Below are positions 1 to 6,075 of a DNA stretch of 10,137 nucleotides, in pieces. Positions within the stretch are counted from its first letter, which is position 1, and every line of letters begins with the position of its first letter. Origin of the DNA: Verrucomicrobia bacterium UBA6354 (GTDB taxonomy: Bacteria > Verrucomicrobiota > Kiritimatiellia > RFP12 > UBA1067); NCBI GenBank assembly GCA_002440145.1, contig DJRS01000058.1, forward strand, positions 1-10,137, in the 5' to 3' direction. The notes beneath the pieces were generated by a model, which saw nothing but the letters and a program-made list of their open reading frames with translations, searched no databases and was not told the DNA's origin. The position numbers and the translations under genes were made by a program.

Positions 1-45
1 CCTGCCTTCCTACTGCGATTTCCAGGGTTATCGTGCAGAACTTGA
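1..45 (+). other. Possible 3' end of an unknown ORF, or end of an interspersed repeat
   Basis: Read from base 1, the + strand gives a short open frame, PAFLLRFPGLSCRT, ending at TGA 43-45. The part AFLLRFPG resembles the AFQLRFPG end of a 62-residue frame on the opposite strand near the other window end (9913-10101). The two DNA stretches are near-identical inverted copies, so either both encode related short peptide tails or, more likely, both are copies of a non-coding repeat that happens to be open. Too little is visible to call a gene. Confidence 0.2.
4..26 (+). repeat. Inverted repeat end, left copy
   Basis: This 23-base stretch matches the reverse complement of 9917-9939 at 21 of 23 positions, including a perfect 15-base core ACTGCGATTTCCAGG (12-26). 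Similarity fades just after the CCAGG, which suggests the boundary of a repeated element whose body lies to the left, outside the window. It lies in intergenic sequence upstream of the ddl promoter. What kind of element it is cannot be told from one end. Confidence 0.6.
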
Positions 46-47
46 GA

Positions 48-71
48 CCGTCCAGAATAGGTATTGGACGG
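48..71. other. Hairpin, 7-bp stem
   Basis: CCGTCCA (48-54) pairs perfectly with TGGACGG (65-71) around a 10-base loop. No T-tract follows on either strand, so it is not a typical intrinsic terminator. It could mark the 3' end of a gene to the left or be part of the neighbouring repeat. Confidence 0.4.
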
Positions 72-116
72 ACAACAGGCGACAGCAGGGTTGACAGCCC
101 ACGCGAAACGGCCGGA

Positions 117-133
117 TATCTTGCGCAAAGATA
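117..133. promoter_or_regulatory. Palindromic possible operator upstream of ddl
   Basis: Arms TATCTT (117-122) and AAGATA (128-133) are perfect inverted repeats around 5 bases, and the overlapping TTGCGCAA (121-128) is itself a perfect palindrome. The centre lies about 75 bases before the expected transcription start of ddl, a position used by some activators. No regulator is encoded nearby, so a binding role is only a guess. A second perfect palindrome, CGCCGGCCGGCG, lies at 142-153 but could be a chance product of GC-rich sequence. Confidence 0.25.
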
Positions 134-184
134 CGCGAAAACGCCGGCCGGCGGGGGTGTGCACTCGCACTCGGGCACAGGATA

Positions 185-193
185 TGATATAAT
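185..193 (+). promoter_or_regulatory. Extended -10 promoter for the ddl-ftsQ-ftsA-ftsZ operon
   Basis: TGATATAAT reads as a TGn extension (185-187) followed by a perfect -10 hexamer TATAAT (188-193), in an AT-rich island of a strongly GC-rich sequence. No good -35 hexamer lies at the usual 16-18 base spacing; the best candidate, TCGCAC at 165-170, matches only 2 of 6 bases. That fits an extended -10 promoter, which depends less on a -35. The normal distance from -10 to start site places initiation at about 199-201, at or next to the ddl ATG. An alternative -10, TATGAT at 183-188, would leave a leader of only a few bases. Confidence 0.65.
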
Positions 194-200
194 ATAAGGC

Positions 201-1118
201 ATGAAGAAAGTAACCGTATTGATGGGCGGCACGTCCAACGAACGCGCCGTCTCTCTGGCGAGCGGAACCAACGTCGCGCAGGCGCTGGCCTCGCTGGGCG
301 CGTATGACGTGACGCCGCTTGTCCTGGACGAAGACAATCTGGACGCTCTCCCGGCGGGTACCGATGCGGTTTACATCGCCCTCCACGGCGGATGGGGCGA
401 GAACGGCGGCGTCCAGCAGGAGCTCGACAAGCGCGGCATCCCCTATACGGGGCCGGGCGTGGAAGCATCCCGGCTGGCGATGGACAAGATTTTGACGAAA
501 AAGCGGCTGGATGCGCGCGGCGTCTCCACGAGCGCGTGGTACACGGTCCGGAAGGATTCCCTGCCGCCCTGCCGCCTGCCTTTCCCGGTCGTCGTCAAAG
601 CGCCGCGGGACGGCAGCAGCGTGGGCGTGTACAAGTGCGCGGACGAGGCGGAATACGGACGCGCCGTCCGCGAAGCGTGGCGGATCGACCAGGCGAAATA
701 TCCGGACCTGTCCTGCGAAGCGCTCGTCGAGACGTATGTCCCGGGACGCGAAATGACGGTGGGCATCATAGACGGAACCCCGCTGCCGGTCGTCGAGATC
801 GTCGCGCCGGGCGGGTGGTACGGCTACGACGACAAGTACAAATCCGATCTGACGCGCTATCCCTTCCTGACGGATGCGCAACTCGCCGCCTCCTTGCAAC
901 AGGAGGCCCTGCGGGCGTGGGAAGCGCTCGGATGCCGCGGCGTGGCGCGCGTGGACTTCCGGGTGGATGCGCAGGGACGGGGCTACGTGCTCGAGCTCAA
1001 CACGTCGCCGGGCTTCACGTCCCACTCGCTCGTCCCCAAGGCGGGCATGGCACTTGGACTCACGTTCGCGCAGGTTTGCGACAGGATTCTGCGCGCGGCG
1101 AACTTCGACCGGACATGA
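201..1118 (+). CDS. ddl: D-alanine--D-alanine ligase
   Basis: This 305-residue cytoplasmic enzyme joins two D-alanines with ATP to make the dipeptide that ends the peptidoglycan stem peptide. The N-terminus carries the family signature GGTSNERAVSLASG, followed by HGGWGENGGVQ and GIPYTGPGVEASRLAMDK. The ATP-grasp part has KAPRDGSSVGV and YVPGREMTVGI, and the C-terminal metal site has VDF (Asp252) and ELNTSPGFT (Glu265, Asn267). Length is normal for the family (about 300-370). The ATG at 201 is the first start after the promoter and begins exactly at the conserved KVTVLMGG strand. The only Shine-Dalgarno-like bases, AAGG at 196-199, are too close to help, which fits a leaderless mRNA. The gene overlaps ftsQ by ATGA and heads the operon. 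Confidence 0.97.
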   Translation: MKKVTVLMGGTSNERAVSLASGTNVAQALASLGAYDVTPLVLDEDNLDALPAGTDAVYIALHGGWGENGGVQQELDKRGIPYTGPGVEASRLAMDKILTKKRLDARGVSTSAWYTVRKDSLPPCRLPFPVVVKAPRDGSSVGVYKCADEAEYGRAVREAWRIDQAKYPDLSCEALVETYVPGREMTVGIIDGTPLPVVEIVAPGGWYGYDDKYKSDLTRYPFLTDAQLAASLQQEALRAWEALGCRGVARVDFRVDAQGRGYVLELNTSPGFTSHSLVPKAGMALGLTFAQVCDRILRAANFDRT

Positions 1119-1942
1119 GAAAGAGTTCCAAAGCGTCAAAACCCTCCTCGCGGATCGGGTTGCGGCTGGCCGCGCTTCTCGGCATCGCCGGTTTCCTCGG
1201 AGGGGCGGTCTGGGGGGTGGTCCGTCTGCGCGACCTGTGGCTGGCGCCGTGCCGCGTGACGGACAGCGCGGAACAGATCGTGCTGGAGGGGAACGAATAC
1301 GTGCCGGCCGACGCCATCCTGGGCGCGTGCGGACTGACGAACGGCGTGAATCTCGCCCGGCTCGCGCCGGACTTCGCCAAGATCCGCCTGCGTCTCCTCG
1401 CGCGCATACCGAACCTGCGGGACGTCTCCTTTACGCACCGCCACCCGAACCGGCTGGAGGTGCGCGTGGCGGAACGCGAACCGGTGGCGCGCATGAACCT
1501 GCGCGGCGGGCCACGGCGGACCGGGCGGGTCGTGGACGCGGAAGGCGTCGTCTTCCTGCGCACGCCCGGCACCCAGCTCCTGCCCGAAATCTGGGAGCCG
1601 TCCGCCACGCCGAAAGGCAAACAGCTCGACGGGCGTTCGCGCGCCGCGCTGGACGTCGTGAACGCCTGCCGCGACCCCGAACTGGAAAAGCTTAACCTGC
1701 GCGCCGTCGACGCCGCGCCGTTCGACTACCTCGTAATCTCTTTCGGCTCGGCGCGGTGCGACCGCGCGAAAGTCGACTGGGAAGGCCGCGGACAGGCCAC
1801 GGAAAAGGCGCGCAAGGCCCTGCGGAAAACCCTCCTGCAACTCAAGCAAGCGTACGATACGCATCTTGGCGAACGCGCCGTCATGTGGAATGCGACCGTT
1901 CCCGACCGCGTCTTCGCCAACACCATGGAGCCCATCCAATGA
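1115..1942 (+). CDS. ftsQ: Cell division protein FtsQ/DivIB
   Basis: The 275-residue product is a bitopic inner-membrane divisome protein; in other bacteria it links early Z-ring proteins to septal peptidoglycan synthesis through FtsB/FtsL. A short basic cytoplasmic tail (residues 1-17, RKSSKASK) precedes one membrane helix at about 18-36 (AALLGIAGFLGGAVWGVV). A POTRA-like domain follows, with IVLEGNEYVPADAILGACG and the RDVSFTHRHPNRLEVRVAERE strands. The FtsQ beta domain starts near GRVVDAEGVVFLR. Length matches the family. The ATG at 1115 overlaps the ddl stop as ATGA and places the helix correctly. No clear ribosome-binding site is visible, so it probably depends on translational coupling to ddl. 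Sequence conservation is low, as usual for FtsQ; position between ddl and ftsA supports the call. Confidence 0.9.
   Translation: MRKSSKASKPSSRIGLRLAALLGIAGFLGGAVWGVVRLRDLWLAPCRVTDSAEQIVLEGNEYVPADAILGACGLTNGVNLARLAPDFAKIRLRLLARIPNLRDVSFTHRHPNRLEVRVAEREPVARMNLRGGPRRTGRVVDAEGVVFLRTPGTQLLPEIWEPSATPKGKQLDGRSRAALDVVNACRDPELEKLNLRAVDAAPFDYLVISFGSARCDRAKVDWEGRGQATEKARKALRKTLLQLKQAYDTHLGERAVMWNATVPDRVFANTMEPIQ
1927..1930 (+). promoter_or_regulatory. Ribosome-binding site of ftsA
   Basis: GGAG lies 8 bases before the ATG at 1939, inside the end of ftsQ, and supports that start over upstream in-frame alternatives. Confidence 0.6.
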
Positions 1943-3141
1943 CCAATGTCTATGCCGCACTCGAAATCGGCACCTCGCGGACCGTCCTCGCGGTCGGGGC
2001 GGCCGAAGCCGGCGAACGGCTCAAGGTCGTCGCCCACGCCCAGATCCCCTCTTCGGGCGTGCGCAAGAGCGCGATCACCAACATGAACCATGCGACCAGT
2101 TCCGTCCGTTCGGTGTTGAACGAGATAGAACGCCGCCAAATAAAGAAAGACGTTTCGCTTTCCATATCCAACGCCTTTCTGGTGGTGAACGGCGCGCACA
2201 TCAAGGCCGACCCCTATCAGGCCACCATACCGATCGAGGGCTCGAAAGTGAAGGACGCCGACGTCGACCGGGTTCTCGCCGCCGCGCGCGAATGGTCCCT
2301 TCCGCGCGAGCGCGAGCTGCTGGACATCGTCGACCAGACCTTCGCCGTCGACACCCACGGCGGCATTTCCGAGCCGCGCGGCATGAGCGGGCGCGTCCTC
2401 AAGCTGAACACGCTCCAGATCCACGCCGACGCCAACCGCATAGCCGATGCGCGGACCGCCGCGACCGAGGCGCATCTCGACATCCGCGAAGCCCTCTGCG
2501 CCCTGACGTGCGCGGGCGACGCCGCGCTGACGGAACGCGACAGGCGCGACGGCGTCCTGCACATCGATTTCGGGGGCGGCTCGACGGGTTTCGCCGTCTA
2601 CGCGGACGGGTGCCTCGCCGCGGCCGACACGATCGCCGTCGGCGGCGACCACGTCACGAACGACATCGCCTACGCCTTCCGCACCACGGCCCAGCAGGCG
2701 GAAACCATCAAAATCGACGAAGCCTGCGCTCTCGTGCGCCCGGAGGACGGCGCGCATGCGCGCATCGGCCTGCCCGGGAAATCCCCGCTCGTCCAGGACC
2801 GGACCATTTCGCGGCACGGACTGGACACGGTGGTCAATGCGCGGATGAAGGAAATCCTCGGCATCATCCGCGACAGCCTCGACGAGCACGGCTTTCTGGG
2901 ACAGCTCAACGCCGGGATTGTCGTCACCGGGGGCGGCGCGGCCCTGGCGGGACTCGAGGAACTCATCCGCCGCGAACTGGCCATGGCCGTGCGCAAGGGC
3001 GTCCCCTTCGCCGTGGACGGGCTTGAAGACGCGGAACATCCCGAGTCGTACGCCGCGATCGCCGGGGCGCTCGCCTACGCGCACCGCAACTACGAGCGCA
3101 AGTCGCTCCTCGGCAACCTGTTCGGAGGGCTCTTCAAATGA
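1939..3141 (+). CDS. ftsA: Cell division protein FtsA, actin-like Z-ring tether
   Basis: This 400-residue member of the actin/Hsp70 ATPase fold anchors FtsZ filaments to the inner face of the membrane and recruits later division proteins. The phosphate-1 loop is ALEIGTSRTVLAVG near the N-terminus. The FtsA-specific 1C (SHS2) region spans roughly residues 80-160. The phosphate-2 motif is DFGGGST (Asp210-Thr216), and the adenosine motif is TGGGAAL (from Thr330). The last residues, KSLLGNLFGGLFK, form the amphipathic membrane-binding helix expected at the FtsA C-terminus, so the protein is complete. The start overlaps the ftsQ stop as ATGA and is backed by GGAG 8 bases upstream. Codons of the terminal FGGLF segment also supply the ribosome-binding site of ftsZ. 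Confidence 0.96.
   Translation: MTNVYAALEIGTSRTVLAVGAAEAGERLKVVAHAQIPSSGVRKSAITNMNHATSSVRSVLNEIERRQIKKDVSLSISNAFLVVNGAHIKADPYQATIPIEGSKVKDADVDRVLAAAREWSLPRERELLDIVDQTFAVDTHGGISEPRGMSGRVLKLNTLQIHADANRIADARTAATEAHLDIREALCALTCAGDAALTERDRRDGVLHIDFGGGSTGFAVYADGCLAAADTIAVGGDHVTNDIAYAFRTTAQQAETIKIDEACALVRPEDGAHARIGLPGKSPLVQDRTISRHGLDTVVNARMKEILGIIRDSLDEHGFLGQLNAGIVVTGGGAALAGLEELIRRELAMAVRKGVPFAVDGLEDAEHPESYAAIAGALAYAHRNYERKSLLGNLFGGLFK
3124..3129 (+). promoter_or_regulatory. Strong ribosome-binding site of ftsZ
   Basis: GGAGGG lies 8 bases before the ATG at 3138. It is the best Shine-Dalgarno sequence in the window and lies inside the codons for the membrane helix of FtsA. It should give ftsZ a higher translation rate than its neighbours, in line with the excess of FtsZ over FtsA known in other bacteria. 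Confidence 0.75.
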
Positions 3142-4250
3142 ACGCATCCTCTTCGTTGATGATGATCGGCGTCGGCACGGCCGGCTGTGCCCTCGCGCGC
3201 GGCGTCCGCCAGGCGTTCGGAGAAGACATCCGCCTGCTGCTGGCCGACACCGACGCCGGCACGGGCCGCTCGGACGGCCCCTTCGTCCTGCTCGGCGGCG
3301 ATCGCCTTTCGGGGCGCGGCACCGGCGGAAACGACGTGAACGGGCGCATGGCGGCCGAAGATTCGCTGCATGCCCTCGACGCGTCGCTTCAAGGCGTCCG
3401 GCTCGCCGTCGTCGTGACGGCGCTGGGGGGCGGAACCGGCACGGGCGCCACGATCGAAATCGTCAAGCACCTCCGCTCGCGCGCGATCGCGGCGACCGTC
3501 TTCGCCACCGAGCCGTTCAAGATGGAGGGGGAGGAGCGCGCCCGGCGCGCCCGCGGCGCCCTGCCGCTCATAGCGGAAAACGCAAACGGCGCGTTCTTCA
3601 TCCCGCTCGACAAGCTCGTTCAGGGCGAAGACAACCTGGCCGAGGCCCTGCAGCGCGCCATCGGCACGCTCGCCTCGGGCATCGCCCTCTTTTGGCGGCT
3701 TCTCGAAAAACCGGGCTACATCCGGCTGGACGTCGAACGCCTGCTCCATATCGTCGAACAGGCCGGGCGCGCGCGTTTCGCCGCGATCGAGGCACAGGGC
3801 CCCGGCCGCGCGGCGGAAATCCTCGACAAGCTCGCGCGCACGCCGCTCCTGGCGCGAAGCGAAGGGCCGCTCCAGTCCGTGCTTCTGGGCATTCTCGCCG
3901 GCGACGACCTGCGTCTCGGCGAATGCGCGAAACTGGCCGACGGCGTGCAGGCCCTTGCGGGGGGAAAGGTCCCCTTCACGCTGGCCACGGTCAACGACGA
4001 GCAGACCTTTGCCGGCCGCCTGTGCGCCGTCGTCTTCTTTTTCGAACTCGGGGCGGGAACGGCCGACGGAGACGCGCAGGGCAAAACGCCACGCCGCGCC
4101 GCGCGCCGGAACGCCAAGAACGGCTCGGCCCTCGCCGTGGGCCCGCAGGCGCAAGGCGGACGCTTCTCCAATATCGAGGCCACCTTCTACAACAACGAGA
4201 ACCTGGACGTGCCGACGTTCATCAGAAGAGGAATCTCAATTGAATCCTGA
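3138..4250 (+). CDS. ftsZ: Divergent cell division protein FtsZ
   Basis: This 370-residue tubulin homologue should form the cytokinetic ring tethered by FtsA. Seen directly: the tubulin/FtsZ signature GGGTGTGA (Gly97-Ala104), the T3-like GRGTGGNDVNGR, the nucleotide-contact segment FKMEGEER (Glu130, Arg134), and RTPLLA and GILAGDDLRLGE of the C-terminal domain. A variable basic linker follows, then the conserved tail peptide LDVPTFIRRG (356-365) that binds FtsA. Odd features: the T1 loop is GVGTAGCAL instead of the usual GVGGGGGNAV, and the T7 loop reads RLDVER (196-201) where E. coli has NVDFAD. The usual Asn and the second catalytic Asp are therefore both Arg. It overlaps ftsA by ATGA and has the strongest ribosome-binding site in the window. 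An FtsZ-like paralogue is possible, but position and tail favour FtsZ. Confidence 0.88.
   Translation: MNASSSLMMIGVGTAGCALARGVRQAFGEDIRLLLADTDAGTGRSDGPFVLLGGDRLSGRGTGGNDVNGRMAAEDSLHALDASLQGVRLAVVVTALGGGTGTGATIEIVKHLRSRAIAATVFATEPFKMEGEERARRARGALPLIAENANGAFFIPLDKLVQGEDNLAEALQRAIGTLASGIALFWRLLEKPGYIRLDVERLLHIVEQAGRARFAAIEAQGPGRAAEILDKLARTPLLARSEGPLQSVLLGILAGDDLRLGECAKLADGVQALAGGKVPFTLATVNDEQTFAGRLCAVVFFFELGAGTADGDAQGKTPRRAARRNAKNGSALAVGPQAQGGRFSNIEATFYNNENLDVPTFIRRGISIES
4228..4231 (+). promoter_or_regulatory. Ribosome-binding site deciding the TTG start of mutL
   Basis: GAGG, within the purine run AGAAGAGGAA (4224-4233), ends 8 bases before TTG at 4240. No ATG is available in this frame between here and the conserved MutL N-terminus; the next candidate is a GTG at 4270 that would remove residues before LPLHVANKIAAGEV and has no comparable upstream site. 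Confidence 0.6.
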
Positions 4251-6075
4251 ACGCGATGGGCATGTTCACGTGCTTCCCCTCCATGTGGCGAACAAGATCG
4301 CCGCGGGCGAGGTTGTCGAGCGCCCGGCGTCGGTCGTCAAGGAACTCGTCGAAAACGCGCTGGACGCCGGCGCGAAAGACGTCCGCATAGCCATTTCGGC
4401 CGGCGGCCGCAAGCTCGTCTCCGTGCAGGACGACGGATGCGGCATGACAAGGGAAGATGCGCTCCTGTCGCTCGAGCGCCAGGCGACCTCCAAGATCCTG
4501 GACGTCGACGACATCGAACGCATCGACACGCTCGGCTTCCGCGGCGAAGCCGTGCCCTCCATCGCGTCCGTATCCCGCTTCACGATCACCACGCGCCGCG
4601 CCGACGCGGACGAAGGCACGCAACTCGTCGTCAACGCGGGCGCGCTGGACGACGTGCGCGCGGCGGGATGCCCGCCGGGGACGCGCGTGGAGGTGCGCGA
4701 CCTCTTCTGCAACGTACCCGCGCGGCGCAAGTTCCTGCATTCGACCGCGACGGAGGAAAGCCACGTCAAGGCGGTGTTCACCGCGCACGCCCTCGCGCAT
4801 CCCCGGGTCGGATTCGCGCTTTCCGTAGACGGACGCGAACTCTACCGTCTGCCGCCCGCGGAAAAGCTCGCCGACCGCGTGCGCGATCTGTTCGGGCCCG
4901 ACTTCCTGTCCGCTCTCCTCCCGGTCGAAACGCCGGACGCCGAAGCGGCCATCCGCGTGACCGGATTCCTGGAGCGCCCCAACCGCGCCCTGCCCTCCCG
5001 GCGCGACCAGTACATTTTCGTCAACGGACGCCCGGCGACCGCGCCGTCCATCGCCTACGCCCTGCGCGAAGCCTATCCGCGGCGGCAAGGCGACGCGCGC
5101 CCGGCGGCCATACTCTTCCTGACGCTGCCGCCCGGGCAGGTGGACGTCAACGTGCATCCCACCAAGCGCGAAGTGCGCTTCCGCGACAACGGCGCGGTCA
5201 AACGCGCGTTCCTGGACGCGCTCGAGGCCGCCCTCAAACCCGCGTGTGCGGAAGCCACGGCGGCGGCGCGCCCGCCGGACGCGCCGCCCCCGCCCGCCCA
5301 GGGCTTGGGGGCGATCGAAACGCGTCCGGCCGACCCGGTCGCCCCCCCCCTTGCGGACGCGGCGACCCCGTCCCCCGTCCCCCCGGCGCGCGTCTTCACC
5401 GCGACGGACGCGTACCGCCTCCGTCCGGTCACTCCCGCACCGCAGCCGGCGCAGATCGAGTTCGCCGTCTCGCCCGTTTCGACAGCCTCCAAGCCCTGGG
5501 CGTGGTTCCATTATCTGGCGACGACCGAAACGGGCTACGTGCTGCTGGAGACCGACACGGGCGTCGTAACCGTCAATCCGCGCGCCGCGCGCGAGCGCAT
5601 CGTCTTCGAGCGCCTGGCGCACGCGCCGGCCGGCGTCCCGATCGTCGCCCAGACGCTCCTCATCCCCGACGTCGTCCAACTCCCGCCGGCGGAAGCGACG
5701 CGCCTGCGCAGCCTTCTCGAAGTCGTGGACCGCATGGGCTTCAAGATCGAGGAGTTCGGGCGCGACACCTTCAAAGTCGACGCCGTCCCGCAGATCGCGG
5801 CGAACCTGTCGCCCGCCGAGCTGCTGACGACCATCGCGCACGATTGCGCGGAGGGTTCCCCCCGCCGCGCGAACGTCCGCTGGCGCGAGGAGCTCATCGC
5901 CCGTTCCGTGGCGCGGTCCTGCGCCGGCGCCTGGGACAAATCGACGAAGGAAACCGCCGTGCAGCTCGTCGAGGAGCTCGCCGCCTGCCGCATGCCCTAC
6001 GTCTGTCCGCGCGGAAAACCCATCATGATCTTCACCTCCACACGCGAGCTCAACCGCAAATTCGGACGCGAATGA
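4240..6075 (+). CDS. mutL: DNA mismatch repair protein MutL
   Basis: This 611-residue protein couples MutS mismatch recognition to strand removal. The N-terminal GHKL ATPase is complete: ANKIAAGEVVERPASVVKEL, catalytic Glu35, Asn39, DDGCGM (64-69), GFRGEA (99-104), and NVHPTK with Lys309. A proline/alanine-rich linker runs from about residue 335 to 410 and contains a run of nine C at 5342-5350. The C-terminal dimerisation domain begins near WAWFHYLATTETGYVLL. There the endonuclease motif DQHA(x)2E(x)4E of nuclease-type MutL reads NPRAARERIVFE (446-457), without the metal-binding Asp and His, although CPRGKP (589-594) recalls the later CPHGRP motif. It starts at TTG 4240, overlapping ftsZ by 11 bases, and ends in an ATGA overlap with the flippase gene. 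Its position behind ftsZ suggests co-transcription, not a division role. Confidence 0.96.
   Translation: MNPERDGHVHVLPLHVANKIAAGEVVERPASVVKELVENALDAGAKDVRIAISAGGRKLVSVQDDGCGMTREDALLSLERQATSKILDVDDIERIDTLGFRGEAVPSIASVSRFTITTRRADADEGTQLVVNAGALDDVRAAGCPPGTRVEVRDLFCNVPARRKFLHSTATEESHVKAVFTAHALAHPRVGFALSVDGRELYRLPPAEKLADRVRDLFGPDFLSALLPVETPDAEAAIRVTGFLERPNRALPSRRDQYIFVNGRPATAPSIAYALREAYPRRQGDARPAAILFLTLPPGQVDVNVHPTKREVRFRDNGAVKRAFLDALEAALKPACAEATAAARPPDAPPPPAQGLGAIETRPADPVAPPLADAATPSPVPPARVFTATDAYRLRPVTPAPQPAQIEFAVSPVSTASKPWAWFHYLATTETGYVLLETDTGVVTVNPRAARERIVFERLAHAPAGVPIVAQTLLIPDVVQLPPAEATRLRSLLEVVDRMGFKIEEFGRDTFKVDAVPQIAANLSPAELLTTIAHDCAEGSPRRANVRWREELIARSVARSCAGAWDKSTKETAVQLVEELAACRMPYVCPRGKPIMIFTSTRELNRKFGRE
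5342..5350 (+). repeat. C9 homopolymer inside mutL
   Basis: Nine consecutive C encode Ala-Pro-Pro-Leu codons in the MutL linker. Loss or gain of one C would shift the frame and truncate the protein before its C-terminal domain. The frame is intact in this sequence. Confidence 0.9.

Noticed and set aside
48..71. Hairpin as an intrinsic terminator of an upstream gene
   Set aside because: The stem is good but no T-run follows on either strand, so it is kept only as an unassigned hairpin.
103..113. 11-base match GCGAAACGGCC at 103-113 and 10112-10122
   Set aside because: A direct match of GC-rich bases of this length is plausible by chance in 10 kb and its flanks do not align, so it is not counted as part of the repeat.
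28..468. Minus-strand 146-codon frame across the ddl promoter
   Set aside because: Arginine- and proline-rich, no family resemblance, and more than half lies antisense to ddl; a typical shadow frame of GC-rich DNA.
1726..3147. Long minus-strand frame of 473 codons opposite ftsA
   Set aside because: Antisense to a clear FtsA gene, with no recognisable motif and with skewed Arg/Gly/Val composition; a high-GC shadow frame.
4437..6071. Long open extension upstream of the flippase in the third frame
   Set aside because: It is an arginine-rich out-of-frame reading of mutL. The flippase starts at ATG 6072, where hydrophobic sequence begins and the ATGA overlap occurs.
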